A stretch of DNA of 64,000 nt from Helicobacter cetorum. Its GTDB lineage: Bacteria > Campylobacterota > Campylobacteria > Campylobacterales > UBA6016. Below are positions 36,035 to 45,484 of the stretch, one piece after another (within the stretch, counting starts at the first letter, position 1; every line of letters starts with the position of its first letter). The position numbers and the translations under genes were made by a program. The stretch lies in assembly GCA_022729705.1 (NCBI GenBank), contig DZAX01000007.1, forward strand, positions 1 to 64,000, in the 5' to 3' direction. The notes beneath the pieces were generated by a model. That model saw only the letters and a program-made list of their open reading frames with translations. It was not told the DNA's origin and searched no databases.

Positions 36035-36063
36035 TATAATTTTAACACTTGCTTTGATATAAT
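36035..36063 (+). promoter_or_regulatory. two -10 boxes before acpP
   Basis: TATAAT at 36035-36040 and an extended TGATATAAT (36055-36063) lie 33-60 bases before the acpP start. They suggest that acpP has its own strong promoter. Confidence 0.55.
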
Positions 36064-36095
36064 GTTTCGTTTAAAAATTCCCTTGGGAGAGGTTT

Positions 36096-36329
36096 ATGGC
36101 TATTTTTGATGATGTAAAAGCGGTTGTTGTAGAACAACTAAATGTTGGTGTCGACGAGGTAAAACCCGAGTCTAAATTTGTAGAAGACCTTGGCGCAGAT
36201 AGCCTTGATGTTGTAGAGCTTGTTATGGCGCTTGAGGAGAAGTTTGACGTTGAAATTCCAGACGATCAAGCGGAAAAAATTCAGACAGTGCAAAACGCTG
36301 TAGAGTTTATCGAAAACATTAAAAAATAA
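36096..36329 (+). CDS. acpP: acyl carrier protein
   Basis: A 77-residue acidic protein. Ser36 in [12 protein letters not shown] carries the phosphopantetheine arm that holds growing acyl chains. GGGAGAGG precedes the ATG. Length and sequence are typical. It has its own promoter region and a terminator after it, as expected for a protein needed in large amounts. Confidence 0.97.
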   Translation: MAIFDDVKAVVVEQLNVGVDEVKPESKFVEDLGADSLDVVELVMALEEKFDVEIPDDQAEKIQTVQNAVEFIENIKK

Positions 36330-36335
36330 ATAGAT

Positions 36336-36363
36336 AAAACTCCGAATCTCTCGGAGTTTTTTT
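36336..36363 (+). terminator. intrinsic terminator after acpP
   Basis: A 10-bp stem AAAACTCCGA / TCGGAGTTTT with a five-base loop is followed by further T. It lies seven bases after the acpP stop and probably reduces read-through into fabF. Confidence 0.85.
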
Positions 36364-36395
36364 ATCTCACTTCAAATTCTTCGGAGATGACAGCA

Positions 36396-37634
36396 GTGAA
36401 AAGAGTAGTAGTAACAGGTATAAGCATCGTATCATCTTTAGGTCAAGACGCAAAAAGTTCTTTTGAGGCTATACTAAACGGCAAGTGTGGCATCGAAAGG
36501 ATTTCTTTGTTTGATCCTGAAAACTTTCCCGTGCAAATCGCCGGCGAAGTAAAAGGTTTTGACCCTACAACTGTAATGGATGCAAAAGAGGTCAAAAAAT
36601 CAGATAGATTTATTCAGCTTGGACTTAAAAGTGCAATAGACGCTTTTAAAGACTCAGGGCTTTCAAAAGACGCTATAAACGCAGAGAGGTTTGGCGTGTC
36701 TGCGGCAAGCGGAATAGGCGGCTTGCCGACTATAGAAAAAAACTCCTTAATACTCTCCGAGCAAGGACATAGGAGAGTCTCCCCATTTTTTATTCCCTCA
36801 GCTCTTGCAAATCTTCTTGGTGGAATCACAAGTATAGAGCTTGGGCTTAAAGGGCCAAATCTATGCGCCGTAACCGCGTGCGCCGCTGGAACTCACGCTA
36901 TAAACGAGGGCGTTAAGTGCATCATGCTAGGGCAAGCGGATGCGATGCTTGTGGTTGGAGCCGAGGCGGCTATTTGTCCTATAGGCATAGCCGGATTTGC
37001 ATCTATGAAGGCTCTTTCAACAAGAAATGACGACCCGCAAGGTGCGTCAAGACCGTTTGATACTAGAAGAGATGGTTTTGTTATGGGCGAAGGCTCTGCG
37101 ACTCTTATTTTGGAAGAGTATGAGGCGGCAAAAAAAAGAGGCGCTAATATATATGGCGAGATTATCGGATTTGGCGAAAGCGGCGACGCAAATCATATCA
37201 CAACTCCGGCGCCTGAGGGCGAGGGCGCTTATAGGGCTATGCGGGCGGCGGTAGAGTTTGCGAAAGCGAAAATCGGTGATTTTAAAATAGATTATGTAAA
37301 CGCTCACGGCACCAGTACAAAGTATAATGACTGGTATGAGACAATGGCTCTTAAAAAGCTCTTTGGCGGCAAAGAGAACTGCCCGCCTCTCAGCTCTACA
37401 AAAGGCGCCACGGGGCACTGCCTAGGAGCCGCTGGAACTATAGAAGCCGCTATCGCTCTTATGTCGATGTGGGACTCCATTGCGCCGGCGACTATAAACT
37501 ATACAACGCCGGATGCGGATTGCGATTTGGATTATATACCAAACAACGCTAGAGAGTTAAAAATGGATATTGTCATGAGCAACTCTTTTGGTTTCGGCGG
37601 AACAAACGGCGTTGTTATCTTCAAAAAAGTCTAA
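36396..37634 (+). CDS. fabF: 3-oxoacyl-[acyl-carrier-protein] synthase II
   Basis: A 412-residue condensing enzyme of fatty acid elongation. The catalytic triad is Cys in VTACAAGTHA, His in NAHGTSTKYND and His in GATGHCLGAAG. The GTG at 36396 is preferred because GGAG lies nine bases upstream; the ATG at 36387 abuts that site and cannot use it. The start follows the acpP terminator. Confidence 0.95.
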   Translation: MKRVVVTGISIVSSLGQDAKSSFEAILNGKCGIERISLFDPENFPVQIAGEVKGFDPTTVMDAKEVKKSDRFIQLGLKSAIDAFKDSGLSKDAINAERFGVSAASGIGGLPTIEKNSLILSEQGHRRVSPFFIPSALANLLGGITSIELGLKGPNLCAVTACAAGTHAINEGVKCIMLGQADAMLVVGAEAAICPIGIAGFASMKALSTRNDDPQGASRPFDTRRDGFVMGEGSATLILEEYEAAKKRGANIYGEIIGFGESGDANHITTPAPEGEGAYRAMRAAVEFAKAKIGDFKIDYVNAHGTSTKYNDWYETMALKKLFGGKENCPPLSSTKGATGHCLGAAGTIEAAIALMSMWDSIAPATINYTTPDADCDLDYIPNNARELKMDIVMSNSFGFGGTNGVVIFKKV

Positions 37635-37638
37635 GTAG

Positions 37639-38577
37639 TTGGCTTTTTATTTAGATTTTGAAAAAAAAATACAGCAGCTGCAAGAAGAGATAGAGCTAAG
37701 TAGCGTCAAAAAAGATTTTCACGCCGTGGAAATTTTACAAAAAGAGCTAGATAAAGAGGTCGTTAAGACATTTAAAAATCTAAATGAGTATCAAAAGCTT
37801 CAGCTTGCCCGTCACCAAGATAGACCGTATGCGCTTGATTATATCCATTTGATAATGAGCGACGCTTACGAGATTCATGGGGATAGACACTTTAGGGATG
37901 ACGCTTCTATTGTATGCTTTATCGGCAAAATAGGCGATGTGAATTGCGTCGTAATTGGCGAAGAAAAGGGGAGGGGTACTAAAAACAAAATACAAAGAAA
38001 TTTTGGTATGCCTCATCCTGAGGGCTACAGAAAAGCTCTTCGTGCGGCAAAGCTCGCCGAGAAGTTTAACCTTCCTATTTTAATGCTTATAGACACCCCC
38101 GGAGCGTACCCGGGGCTTGGAGCCGAGGAGAGAGGGCAGTCTGAGGCGATAGCTAGAAATCTTCTTGAGCTCTCCCGGATAGAAGCCATAACCATATCTA
38201 TTGTTATTGGCGAGGGCGGTAGCGGCGGAGCTTTGGCTATAGGCGTAGCCGATAGGCTTGCCATGATGAGATATAGTGTTTTTAGTGTTATATCGCCGGA
38301 GGGGTGCGCCGCAATTTTGTGGAGTGATGCTTCAAAAGTAGAGACCGCGACAAACGCTCTAAAAATAACGCCTGACGACTTAAAATTTTTGGGCTTAATA
38401 GATGATGTCATAGATGAGCCGGTTATAGGGGCGCATAGGGACAAAGAGGGCGCCGCAGAGGCTCTAAAGGGTTATTTTCTAAGCTCCATACAAGAGCTTA
38501 GCTCTTTTGATAATGAGACAAGAAACGCTGCTAGATACAAAAAACTAATGAGTTTGGGCAGGTTTGAGGAGCGATAG
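37639..38577 (+). CDS. accA: acetyl-CoA carboxylase carboxyltransferase subunit alpha
   Basis: A 312-residue subunit that transfers the carboxyl group to acetyl-Co[18 protein letters not shown] and [12 protein letters not shown] are the family landmarks. The start is a TTG four bases after the fabF stop, consistent with coupling. accD is not nearby, which is common. It converges on petC with a type 1 hairpin between them. Confidence 0.95.
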   Translation: MAFYLDFEKKIQQLQEEIELSSVKKDFHAVEILQKELDKEVVKTFKNLNEYQKLQLARHQDRPYALDYIHLIMSDAYEIHGDRHFRDDASIVCFIGKIGDVNCVVIGEEKGRGTKNKIQRNFGMPHPEGYRKALRAAKLAEKFNLPILMLIDTPGAYPGLGAEERGQSEAIARNLLELSRIEAITISIVIGEGGSGGALAIGVADRLAMMRYSVFSVISPEGCAAILWSDASKVETATNALKITPDDLKFLGLIDDVIDEPVIGAHRDKEGAAEALKGYFLSSIQELSSFDNETRNAARYKKLMSLGRFEER

Positions 38578-38592
38578 CTAGATTGAATTTGT

Positions 38593-38636
38593 CACCGATA
38601 CAAGCAAAGCTTGTATCGGTGCATAATATCAATATT
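38593..38636 (+). repeat. type 1 palindromic repeat, copy D (outer hairpin only)
   Basis: A perfect 13-bp stem CACCGATACAAGC / GCTTGTATCGGTG with an AAA loop, followed by CATAATATCAATATT. It is placed between convergent accA and petC. It has no T-run and no inner hairpin. Confidence 0.75.
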
Positions 38637-39473
38637 TTAGTGAATTTCTTTAAATTTTGAGACTTTCCATAGGTATGTTATTACCGTAAGAATTGCAAAA
38701 TATCCTAAAATCCATATTGCTAACGAACTTCTTTCTTCTTTTGACGGATCGCCAACTTTCTCTAAGTGTTGAATCACTTTAGCTTGCGCTTGTTCTGTGA
38801 GCCCCACTCTTGGCATAGTCGTTCCGTGAAGAAGTTTTTGCGGATCATTAATAAAGCCGTGAAGATAATGCTCGCCCTGGGATTTTATTACCTGCGATAA
38901 GTCCGGAGGCGTTGAGCCCATATACTCTTTAATTCTAGCGTCGCCGACAACTCTTTTTACGCCGTCATATTTGATAGAGTGACATCTTGCACACGCCTCT
39001 TCTGTTATCTGTTTTGGCGTCAAATTTTTGTTTGCGATACTATCAAAGTATGCTACAAGATGCCCTGCGTCTTCTGCTGATATGCCGAGACTTGGCATTG
39101 CATATTTACCTGGTTTTGCTTTTACCGCATTTTCAGGATTTTGAATAAAGTTGGAGAGAAAATTGTGGTCATATATAGCCGCAATATTAGATAAATCAGG
39201 CGGAACTACGCCGTATGTATTTGCCGCATCCGCATCGCTCATAGCTAGCTTTACGCCCTCTTTATTGATTGAGTGGCAAGAGATACATTGTGTGGCGGCA
39301 ATCTCTTTGCCTTTTGCCGCATTACCGGAAGTTGGCTGTTTTGGCAAATCTTTAAACGCAAAGTCCGCCGGAGTTACTTCAGGATGCATAACATGGTGTG
39401 CGTAAGGTTCAACGCCCCAATACGTAAGCCCTACAAAAAATATTAAAACAGCTAGTATTTTTAGTTCTCTCAT
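38637..39473 (-). CDS. petC: diheme cytochrome c subunit of the bc1 complex
   Basis: A 278-residue membrane-anchored cytochrome with two c-heme sites, CISCH and CARCH, in two tandem cytochrome c domains. There are hydrophobic segments at both ends (about residues 7-21 and 255-272). Epsilon-proteobacterial bc1 complexes use a diheme subunit of this kind instead of mitochondrial cytochrome c1. It ends the petABC operon. Confidence 0.9.
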   Translation of the reverse strand: MRELKILAVLIFFVGLTYWGVEPYAHHVMHPEVTPADFAFKDLPKQPTSGNAAKGKEIAATQCISCHSINKEGVKLAMSDADAANTYGVVPPDLSNIAAIYDHNFLSNFIQNPENAVKAKPGKYAMPSLGISAEDAGHLVAYFDSIANKNLTPKQITEEACARCHSIKYDGVKRVVGDARIKEYMGSTPPDLSQVIKSQGEHYLHGFINDPQKLLHGTTMPRVGLTEQAQAKVIQHLEKVGDPSKEERSSLAIWILGYFAILTVITYLWKVSKFKEIH

Positions 39474-39476
39474 CTC

Positions 39477-40691
39477 CTAGCCTCTCTTTCTTTCGATATA
39501 AGTTATTAATGGAAGCACAACCAAAAGGAGTACTAAAAACGATACGGAGAATACAAAACCAATCCATGCGTTAATACCGGTTGGAGGAAGTTTGCCGTAC
39601 ACGGTTAGTCCTATCATAACAAACAATAGAGCCCAAAACCAAACCGCAAACATCGGTCTCTTGTGCGCCGGTTTTACGCTAGGGCTTCTATCAAGCCACG
39701 GAAGAAGAAAGAATATAACGTTGGCTATACCAAACGCCATAAGCCCAAGGTTTGAACTAAAGAAGAATCCTCTTAGAACTTCATAAGACCATAGAAAATA
39801 CCACTCAGGATAGATGTGCGGAGGCGTTTTCATAGAGTCTGCCGGAATAAAGTTGATAGGATCCATAGCAAAGTTAAAATGGAAGAATACTAGATAGAAG
39901 AAGAATATCATGAAGCCAGAAAGAATAAAGAAGTCCTCGGCAAGAAAGGTAGGCCAAAAAGGCATAACTTTTGAACCTTTTTTGTCTCCGGCTTTGAATT
40001 TTGCCGCTTCCGCTTCAAAATCTATCTCTTCACCCTCTTGGTTGTTAACGTGAGGAATTCTAAGAGAGTACATGTGAAGAGCTACTATACCCATAATAAT
40101 TAGAGGTAAAATAACGACGTGAAGAGCAAAAAATCTAGTAAGCGTAGCGTCGGCTACAACATAGTTTCCTCTAATCCAAATAACCAAATCAGCGCCTATA
40201 AACGGAATACCGCCAAATAGGTTTGTAATAACTTGTGCCGCCCAGTAACTCATTTGACCCCATGGAAGCATATAGCCGGAAAAGCCTTCTGCGGAGAATG
40301 TTACAAAAAGAAGCATACCGCTTATCCATATCATCTCTCTACCACCCTTATATGAGCCGTAATAAATAGCGACAAACATATGGATATAGATTACAAGAAA
40401 GACAACAGAAGCTGCAACCGCATGCACATGTCTAAAAAGCCAACCATATGCGACTTCGCGCATAATAGTTTGGTTGACGCTGTCAAAAGCAAGCGCCGTA
40501 TCTGGTTTGTAGTACATTAGTAGAAACATTCCGGAAACTATAAGAAGCGTAAACAGCGTTGCAAGCACAACGCCAAAGCTCCACAGAAAGTTGATGTTTT
40601 TTGGAATCCAATACTCAGTCATCATGACCTTTGTAAGTGCCGTAGTGTTTAATCTAGCGTCAATCCAGCTTTTATTTTTATCAATTGCCAT
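39477..40691 (-). CDS. petB: cytochrome b of the bc1 complex
   Basis: A 404-residue membrane protein with about eight spans. The bis-heme histidines are in WLFRHVHAVAASV and in RFFALHVVILPLIIMGIVAL; the quinol-oxidation PEWY motif is in YPEWYFLWSYEVLRG. It is complete and in one piece (not split into b6 and subunit IV). It is the core of the complex that passes electrons from menaquinol to cytochrome c. It follows petA by 14 bases. Confidence 0.95.
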   Translation of the reverse strand: MAIDKNKSWIDARLNTTALTKVMMTEYWIPKNINFLWSFGVVLATLFTLLIVSGMFLLMYYKPDTALAFDSVNQTIMREVAYGWLFRHVHAVAASVVFLVIYIHMFVAIYYGSYKGGREMIWISGMLLFVTFSAEGFSGYMLPWGQMSYWAAQVITNLFGGIPFIGADLVIWIRGNYVVADATLTRFFALHVVILPLIIMGIVALHMYSLRIPHVNNQEGEEIDFEAEAAKFKAGDKKGSKVMPFWPTFLAEDFFILSGFMIFFFYLVFFHFNFAMDPINFIPADSMKTPPHIYPEWYFLWSYEVLRGFFFSSNLGLMAFGIANVIFFLLPWLDRSPSVKPAHKRPMFAVWFWALLFVMIGLTVYGKLPPTGINAWIGFVFSVSFLVLLLVVLPLITYIERKRG

Positions 40692-40705
40692 TTATTTCCC
40701 TTCTC

Positions 40706-41218
40706 TTATGCTTTCAGCTCAGGGGCTAGTTTTTTATACTCTTCGCCCTCTTCGCCAAGCATTATTTTTGTTCCGTCTACCTTGAAAGGAGGAATAACAA
40801 GCGGTTTTGGAGGAGGTCCGAAAGTATTAACACCGTTTATGTCAAACTCGCCGCCGTGACATGCGCACTTAAACTGCTTTGTCTCAGGCGCATACGCCGG
40901 TATACATCCAAGATGTGTACATATTGCGATTACAACGACAAAATCATCGTTTCCTACTTTGACAGTAGAGTTATTTTTTGACGCCGGCATATCCGGCGTT
41001 TTTTTGAGGATAAATACAGGTTTGCCTCTAAACTCTACCGTTCTTAACTCACCGGCTTTCATTGTAGATACATCTACCTTGGTTACTCCTCCAGCGACTA
41101 CGCTAGGAAGCGGATCCCAGGTCTTTGCCATACTATATGCCGCAGCACCGCCGCCGATACCGGCAAAAGTGCCGAGGGCGGTTAGTAAAAAATCCCTCTT
41201 CGACTCATCAACAGCCAT
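40706..41218 (-). CDS. petA: Rieske iron-sulfur subunit of the bc1 complex
   Basis: A 170-residue protein with a twin-arginine-free N-terminal anchor (LLTALGTFAGIGGGAAAYSM) and the 2Fe-2S ligand pairs CTHLGC and CACHGG. It accepts electrons from quinol at cytochrome b. The ATG at 41218 (MAVDESKRDF) is chosen over an upstream one at 41251 because the family begins here and GAGAATC lies just upstream. It is the first gene of petABC. Confidence 0.93.
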   Translation of the reverse strand: MAVDESKRDFLLTALGTFAGIGGGAAAYSMAKTWDPLPSVVAGGVTKVDVSTMKAGELRTVEFRGKPVFILKKTPDMPASKNNSTVKVGNDDFVVVIAICTHLGCIPAYAPETKQFKCACHGGEFDINGVNTFGPPPKPLVIPPFKVDGTKIMLGEEGEEYKKLAPELKA

Positions 41219-41337
41219 AAGATTCTCCTTATAAAATAAAAAATAGCCCATTTGACAAAATTAGCGTCAAATTTTCAAGCCTACTAATTATATTTACAAA
41301 ACTGTAAATATATGATAAATTTTGAATAAATTCTACA

Positions 41338-43206
41338 TTATTTTTTTTGCAACTTAAGATATATCAATATAACATCTGCTGCCGCAGGCGTTACGCCGCT
41401 TATCTGACTGGCTCCAAAGAGTGTTGTGGGGTTTGCTTTTTTTAGTTTTTCGACTATTTCAAAGCTTAATCCCGGCAGATCGTCATATACAAAATCTGTT
41501 GGGATCTTTACGTTTATATAGGTTTTCATCTTTTCTATCTGTTTTTGTTGCTTTTTGATGTAGTGAAAATATTTGCATTCTGTTAGGATTAGCTCTTTTA
41601 TCTCATCGTCTAGCTCGGCTGTTTCCGGCAGTAGTTTGATTAGTTTTTCTTTGTCAAAACCACTTCTGCCTATAAGATTTATATAGAGCGTCTTGTCGCT
41701 GATAGGCTCCTCGCCCATCTCTTCAAGTAGCTTTAAATTCTCCCTAGAGGATGTAAAAGAGCGCTCTTCCAAATTTGCCATAAACAATGACAATATATTT
41801 TTTTTATGCAACATTTTTGCATACATATCTTCAGATACGAGTCCAATCCCATATCCGTAAGAGCTTAGTCTAATATCCGCATTATCTTCTCTCAAAAGCA
41901 GTCTATACTCCGCCCTTGACGTAAACATACGATACGGTTCGTTTGTGCCTTTGGTCACAAGGTCATCTATCAAAACGCCGATATATCCCTCTTCCCTGCC
42001 GATTACCAACGGGGCTTTATTTTTTATCTTAAGAGCCGCATTTACGCCTGCGATTAAGCCTTGCGCCGCCGCCTCTTCATATCCTGTGGTTCCGTTGATT
42101 TGTCCGGCCAGATAAAGCCCTTTTATTTTTTTTGTTTCTAGGGTATGCAAAAGCTCTGTCGGTTGCACAAAGTCATACTCTATAGCATAGCCGTATCTGG
42201 TGATTACCGCGTTTTCAAGCCCCTCTACGCTTCGTATCATATCCACCTGCACGTCTATCGGAAGGCTCGTTGCCATACCGTTGATGTAGTATTCGTCCGC
42301 CTCTTTTGTTTGAGGCTCTACAAAGAGATGATGCCTGTCTTTATCTGCAAATCTATATATTTTATCCTCTACGCTTGGGCAGTATCTAGGTCCCACGCCT
42401 TGAATCTGTCCCGAAAAGAGTGGCGCTCTATCGAAGTTTTGCCTAATGATTTCGTGCGTGTTGTGGTTTGTGTGCGCTATATAGCAGGGAAGCTGATTTG
42501 GGTTAAAGTTTTTTTTGTCAGTTTTGAAACTAAAAGGTATTGGCGTCTCATCTCCGCCCTGAGCTTCCATTTTTGAAAAATCTATAGTTTTTGCGTCTAT
42601 TCTAGGGCATGTCCCCGTCTTTAGTCGCCCCACTTCAAAACCAAGCTCTCTTAGTCTATCCGACAACCCTTTTGCGGCAAACTCTCCAAACCTGCCAGCC
42701 TCTTTTTGAAACTCGCCAATATGAATTAAACCGTTTAAAAAAGTTCCAGTCGTAAGAACGACCGCTTTTGCGTAGTATCTATTGCCAAGCTCGGTTATTA
42801 CGCCTCTTATTTCCCCGTCTTCTACGCTCAAATCAACTACTAAATCCTGCTTTGTTTCCAAGTTTTCACTGTTTAGGCAGACGGTTTTTGCAAAATTGTT
42901 GTATTCGTCCATGTCGATTTGCGCTCTTGAACCGCGTACAGCGGGACCTTTTGCATCGTTTAGAATACGATATTGTATGCCGCATCTGTCGGTTGCTTCA
43001 CCCATAAACCCGCCAAGTGCGTCAACCTCTTTTACAAGATGTCCCTTGGCTAAGCCGCCTATCGCGGGGTTGCAACTAGTCGCGCCTATTCTGTCAATTA
43101 AAATCGTAAGCAGAAGCGTGTTAAGCCCCATTTTTGAAGACGCAAGAGCCGCTTCTATACCGGCGTGTCCCGCTCCAACTACTATTAAGTCGTAATGATG
43201 AGTCAT
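41338..43206 (-). CDS. mnmG: tRNA uridine-5-carboxymethylaminomethyl modification enzyme
   Basis: A 622-residue FAD enzyme that, with MnmE, modifies the wobble uridine of several tRNAs. [13 protein letters not shown] binds FAD, and [17 protein letters not shown] and [18 protein letters not shown] are family blocks. The length is typical. A type 1 repeat lies just upstream of its start. Confidence 0.95.
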   Translation of the reverse strand: MTHHYDLIVVGAGHAGIEAALASSKMGLNTLLLTILIDRIGATSCNPAIGGLAKGHLVKEVDALGGFMGEATDRCGIQYRILNDAKGPAVRGSRAQIDMDEYNNFAKTVCLNSENLETKQDLVVDLSVEDGEIRGVITELGNRYYAKAVVLTTGTFLNGLIHIGEFQKEAGRFGEFAAKGLSDRLRELGFEVGRLKTGTCPRIDAKTIDFSKMEAQGGDETPIPFSFKTDKKNFNPNQLPCYIAHTNHNTHEIIRQNFDRAPLFSGQIQGVGPRYCPSVEDKIYRFADKDRHHLFVEPQTKEADEYYINGMATSLPIDVQVDMIRSVEGLENAVITRYGYAIEYDFVQPTELLHTLETKKIKGLYLAGQINGTTGYEEAAAQGLIAGVNAALKIKNKAPLVIGREEGYIGVLIDDLVTKGTNEPYRMFTSRAEYRLLLREDNADIRLSSYGYGIGLVSEDMYAKMLHKKNILSLFMANLEERSFTSSRENLKLLEEMGEEPISDKTLYINLIGRSGFDKEKLIKLLPETAELDDEIKELILTECKYFHYIKKQQKQIEKMKTYINVKIPTDFVYDDLPGLSFEIVEKLKKANPTTLFGASQISGVTPAAADVILIYLKLQKK

Positions 43207-43220
43207 GTGTGTCCATATTT

Positions 43221-43301
43221 GATGTTACGCAACGACGAACAAAGTCCGTCGTTGCTACGCTGAGCGCTTAGCTACTAAAGCTAGCCGCCGTGAGGCGGCA
43301 G
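43221..43301 (-). repeat. type 1 palindromic repeat, copy E (inverted)
   Basis: The outer hairpin GCAACGACGAAC / GTCCGTCGTTGC with AAA loop (43229-43255) and the GTAACATC box are intact on the minus strand. The central block is replaced by unrelated sequence, and the inner hairpin is CCGCC / GGCGG. Confidence 0.7.
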
Positions 43302-43402
43302 AGTTAAGTCGTATCTGATTTATTTTTGTATAAAAAGATGAGCTTATTTTAGCAAATTTGCGCTAATTTAGCTCTTTGCGCGCGGGCTTTGCCGCGTGCG
43401 GA

Positions 43403-43699
43403 TTAAGAGGCTCTTTGTTCGTTTGCTAGTTTGCTAAGATAGCGTTGTTTTCTTAGCTTTTTATCTGTTTTTGAGAGTTTGCAGAGGTTTGTACCCGCTT
43501 CGTACATCATTGAGCCGTTTACAAGAGAGTAGACTCTTCTTTTTGAGTCGCCAAAAGTTACTTCAATGGTTTCATTGTCCAAAAGTACTTTTTTAACGCC
43601 GTTGTATTCGTTTAGCCCGATTCGTAGGATTTTTGTTTTGTTTTTGAAGATTTGAAGATGACTGCCTGTGGTTTTGTAGCTGATTTCGCACTCATTCAT
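43403..43699 (-). CDS. small basic protein of unknown function
   Basis: A 98-residue soluble protein, beta-rich in the first 70 residues (KILRIGLNEYNGVKKVLLDN) with a very basic C-terminal tail (SKTDKKLRKQRYLSK), suggesting nucleic acid contact. It has no recognised domain. The ATG at 43699 has no strong ribosome site. Base composition is like its neighbours. Confidence 0.5.
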   Translation of the reverse strand: MNECEISYKTTGSHLQIFKNKTKILRIGLNEYNGVKKVLLDNETIEVTFGDSKRRVYSLVNGSMMYEAGTNLCKLSKTDKKLRKQRYLSKLANEQRAS

Positions 43700-43887
43700 A
43701 TAACTACCCCCGCCTTGTTTTTAAAAGCCCCAAATATTACTTTATCATTCCTGAAATAATGAAATTATCGCCTTTGCTTACTCGTTTTTTTCGATATTTG
43801 GGAGTTTATTGGCGTTTTTGATAAAATTTATATTTGTTGCAATAAAAGGCGCGGCGTAAGCCATATTTAGAAAAAATAGTGCGATAC
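43700..43887. other. non-coding stretch before copy F
   Basis: I see no gene, RNA or clear promoter here. The sequence is AT-rich and leads into the type 1 repeat that precedes the NYN gene. Confidence 0.4.
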
Positions 43888-43982
43888 CTCTCCCGCATTT
43901 ATGCGGGTAGCTTCAGGGGGTGCAGGGACGCTCGCGTCCTTGCCATAAATAGGGGCTTTGCCGCTATTTATGCGTAACATCA
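43888..43982 (+). repeat. type 1 palindromic repeat, copy F
   Basis: Inner hairpin CCCGCAT / ATGCGGG, block TAGCTTCAGGGGGTGCA, a central palindrome changed to GGGACGCTCGCGTCC, outer hairpin CATAAATAGGGGC / GCCGCTATTTATG (43944-43972) with one mismatch, and GTAACATCAAAT. It ends 19 bases before the NYN gene. Confidence 0.85.
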
Positions 43983-44000
43983 AATTAGACAAGGCAAAAT

Positions 44001-44744
44001 ATGAGTCAAAAAGGTATTGGTGGGCATAGGCTGGCTGTGCTTATAGACGCGGAAAACGCGCAAGCTTCTCTCGCTCCCTATCTTCTCTCGGAGATAGCCA
44101 AATACGGCGTGGCTAGCGTGAAGAGGATATATGGAGACTGGACGAAACCGCAGCTTGGCGGTTGGAAAGAGACACTTCTGACTCACTCTATACAGCCGAT
44201 GCAGCAGTTTAGCTACACAACCGGCAAAAACGCCACCGATAGTGCGCTTATCATAGACGCTATGGATTTGCTTTATACGGCAAAATTTGACGGGTTTTGT
44301 ATCGTCTCCTCCGATAGCGACTTTACCAGGCTTGCCGCTAGGATAAGAGAGTCGGGGCTTGTCGTATACGGCTTTGGAAAGCGTCAGACGCCAAAAGCTT
44401 TTGTGGCGGCGTGCGATAAGTTTATCTACACCGAAATCTTAAAAGAGGAGAAAGAGGGAGGCGCGGAGGTTGCGCTAAAGCCAACCAAAGAGAGTCCAAA
44501 AGACGAAAAACTACGCACACTCCTATCCGTCGCCGTAGAGGATTCGGGAGATGAAAACGGCTGGGCGAACCTAGGCGCCGTGGGAAGCGAAATCAACAAA
44601 TACTCTCCTGATTTTGACCCTAGAAACTATGGATTTAAAAAACTAAGCGATTTGATAAAAGCCACCGGAATGTTTGAGTTTGATGAAAGAGACCACAAAA
44701 ATTCACAAACAAAAACTGTATATGTAAGATTAAGAAGAAAGTAA
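44001..44744 (+). CDS. NYN-domain protein with C-terminal LOTUS-like domain
   Basis: A 247-residue protein. The N-terminal 145 residues form a NYN/PIN-like ribonuclease domain with acidic positions in VLIDAENAQ, TDSALIIDAMDLL and SSDSDFTRLA. The C-terminal part (about 175-245, NGWANLGAVGSEINKYSPDF) matches the OST-HTH/LOTUS RNA-binding domain. Together they suggest RNA cleavage or binding. ACAAGG precedes the ATG. The RNA target is not known. Confidence 0.85.
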   Translation: MSQKGIGGHRLAVLIDAENAQASLAPYLLSEIAKYGVASVKRIYGDWTKPQLGGWKETLLTHSIQPMQQFSYTTGKNATDSALIIDAMDLLYTAKFDGFCIVSSDSDFTRLAARIRESGLVVYGFGKRQTPKAFVAACDKFIYTEILKEEKEGGAEVALKPTKESPKDEKLRTLLSVAVEDSGDENGWANLGAVGSEINKYSPDFDPRNYGFKKLSDLIKATGMFEFDERDHKNSQTKTVYVRLRRK

Positions 44745-44748
44745 TCAA

Positions 44749-44812
44749 AGCCCGTGTTAGCGGCAAGGATAAATGTCCCTGCACCCCCTAAAAAGCTCCT
44801 GCGTATACGCAA
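44749..44812 (-). repeat. type 1 palindromic repeat, copy G (partial, inverted)
   Basis: On the minus strand the AGGGGGTGCAGGGAC block and half of the ATTTATCC palindrome survive, with a changed inner hairpin (TGCGTATACGCA). The outer hairpin has lost one arm. A type 2 repeat follows at once, as in copy A. Confidence 0.6.
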
Positions 44813-44884
44813 GAGAGCGGCAAGCCGCGAGAGCCCTCTGCTGAAGAGCTAATTTCTGGCTTTGCCAGAAATTTGAGAATTACA
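44813..44884 (+). repeat. type 2 palindromic repeat, copy 6
   Basis: AGCGGCAAGCCGCGAGAGCC, then a second hairpin with different but perfect arms (AATTTCTGGC / GCCAGAAATT, TTT loop) and TTGAGAATTA. Confidence 0.75.
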
Positions 44885-45010
44885 TCAAAATGAGTGCAAT
44901 GCCTCATTTTTGCGAAATTTAATAATAAAAAATGTATATTCTCCTACTAAGAGGTATACTTCTTACAAGAAGTCTATTAACAAAAAAGTCCCGCAAAGGA
45001 AATCTAAAAA

Positions 45011-45415
45011 ATGCTTGAGGATAAAAAATTTGACCCTAGAAAATTATCCGCATACGGAACTGTAAAAAAAATCGACCCGGGCGATACGATTATTAGAGAG
45101 GGCGATTCTGGCGAAGAGATGTATATTATTCTGCAAGGCAAAGTGACGATTGAGGTTGGCAGCATGATAGTAGGAGAACTTGGAGGCGGCGATTTTTTTG
45201 GTGAGATGAGCTTAATAGACAAAGAGCCAAGAAGTGCCACCGTAACCGCAGCTCAAACGTCGCTTCTATTTGTAATTAACGAAGCGAATTTTGAGAGAGT
45301 TATCGCATGGGAGCCTGAGATTGCTATGCGAATCATGAAGAGTCTCTCAAAACGCCTAAGAGACATGAACCAAGAACTGAGAAATATTTTTGATAGACAG
45401 AGACAGAGACCATAA
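45011..45415 (+). CDS. stand-alone cyclic-nucleotide-binding domain protein
   Basis: A 134-residue protein that is a single cNMP-binding (CAP effector) domain: GEEMYIILQGKVTIEV, then GGDFFGEMSLIDKEPRSATV with the phosphate-binding cassette. There is no DNA-binding helix-turn-helix, so it is not a CRP-type regulator by itself. It may regulate a partner protein. AAAGGA precedes the ATG. The end abuts a type 2 repeat. Confidence 0.85.
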   Translation: MLEDKKFDPRKLSAYGTVKKIDPGDTIIREGDSGEEMYIILQGKVTIEVGSMIVGELGGGDFFGEMSLIDKEPRSATVTAAQTSLLFVINEANFERVIAWEPEIAMRIMKSLSKRLRDMNQELRNIFDRQRQRP

Positions 45416-45484
45416 GCGGCAAGTAGCGAGAGCTCTTGCGCCGAAGAGTTCATTTTGGGCTTTGTTAAAAATGCGAGAATTCAT
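45413..45484 (+). repeat. type 2 palindromic repeat, copy 7
   Basis: It begins at the stop codon of the cNMP gene: AGCGGCAAGTAGCGAGAGC, then TTCATTTTGGGCTTTGTTAA and AAATGCGAGAATTCATT. Its end touches the stop of galE. Pairing of the first palindrome is damaged. Confidence 0.65.
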
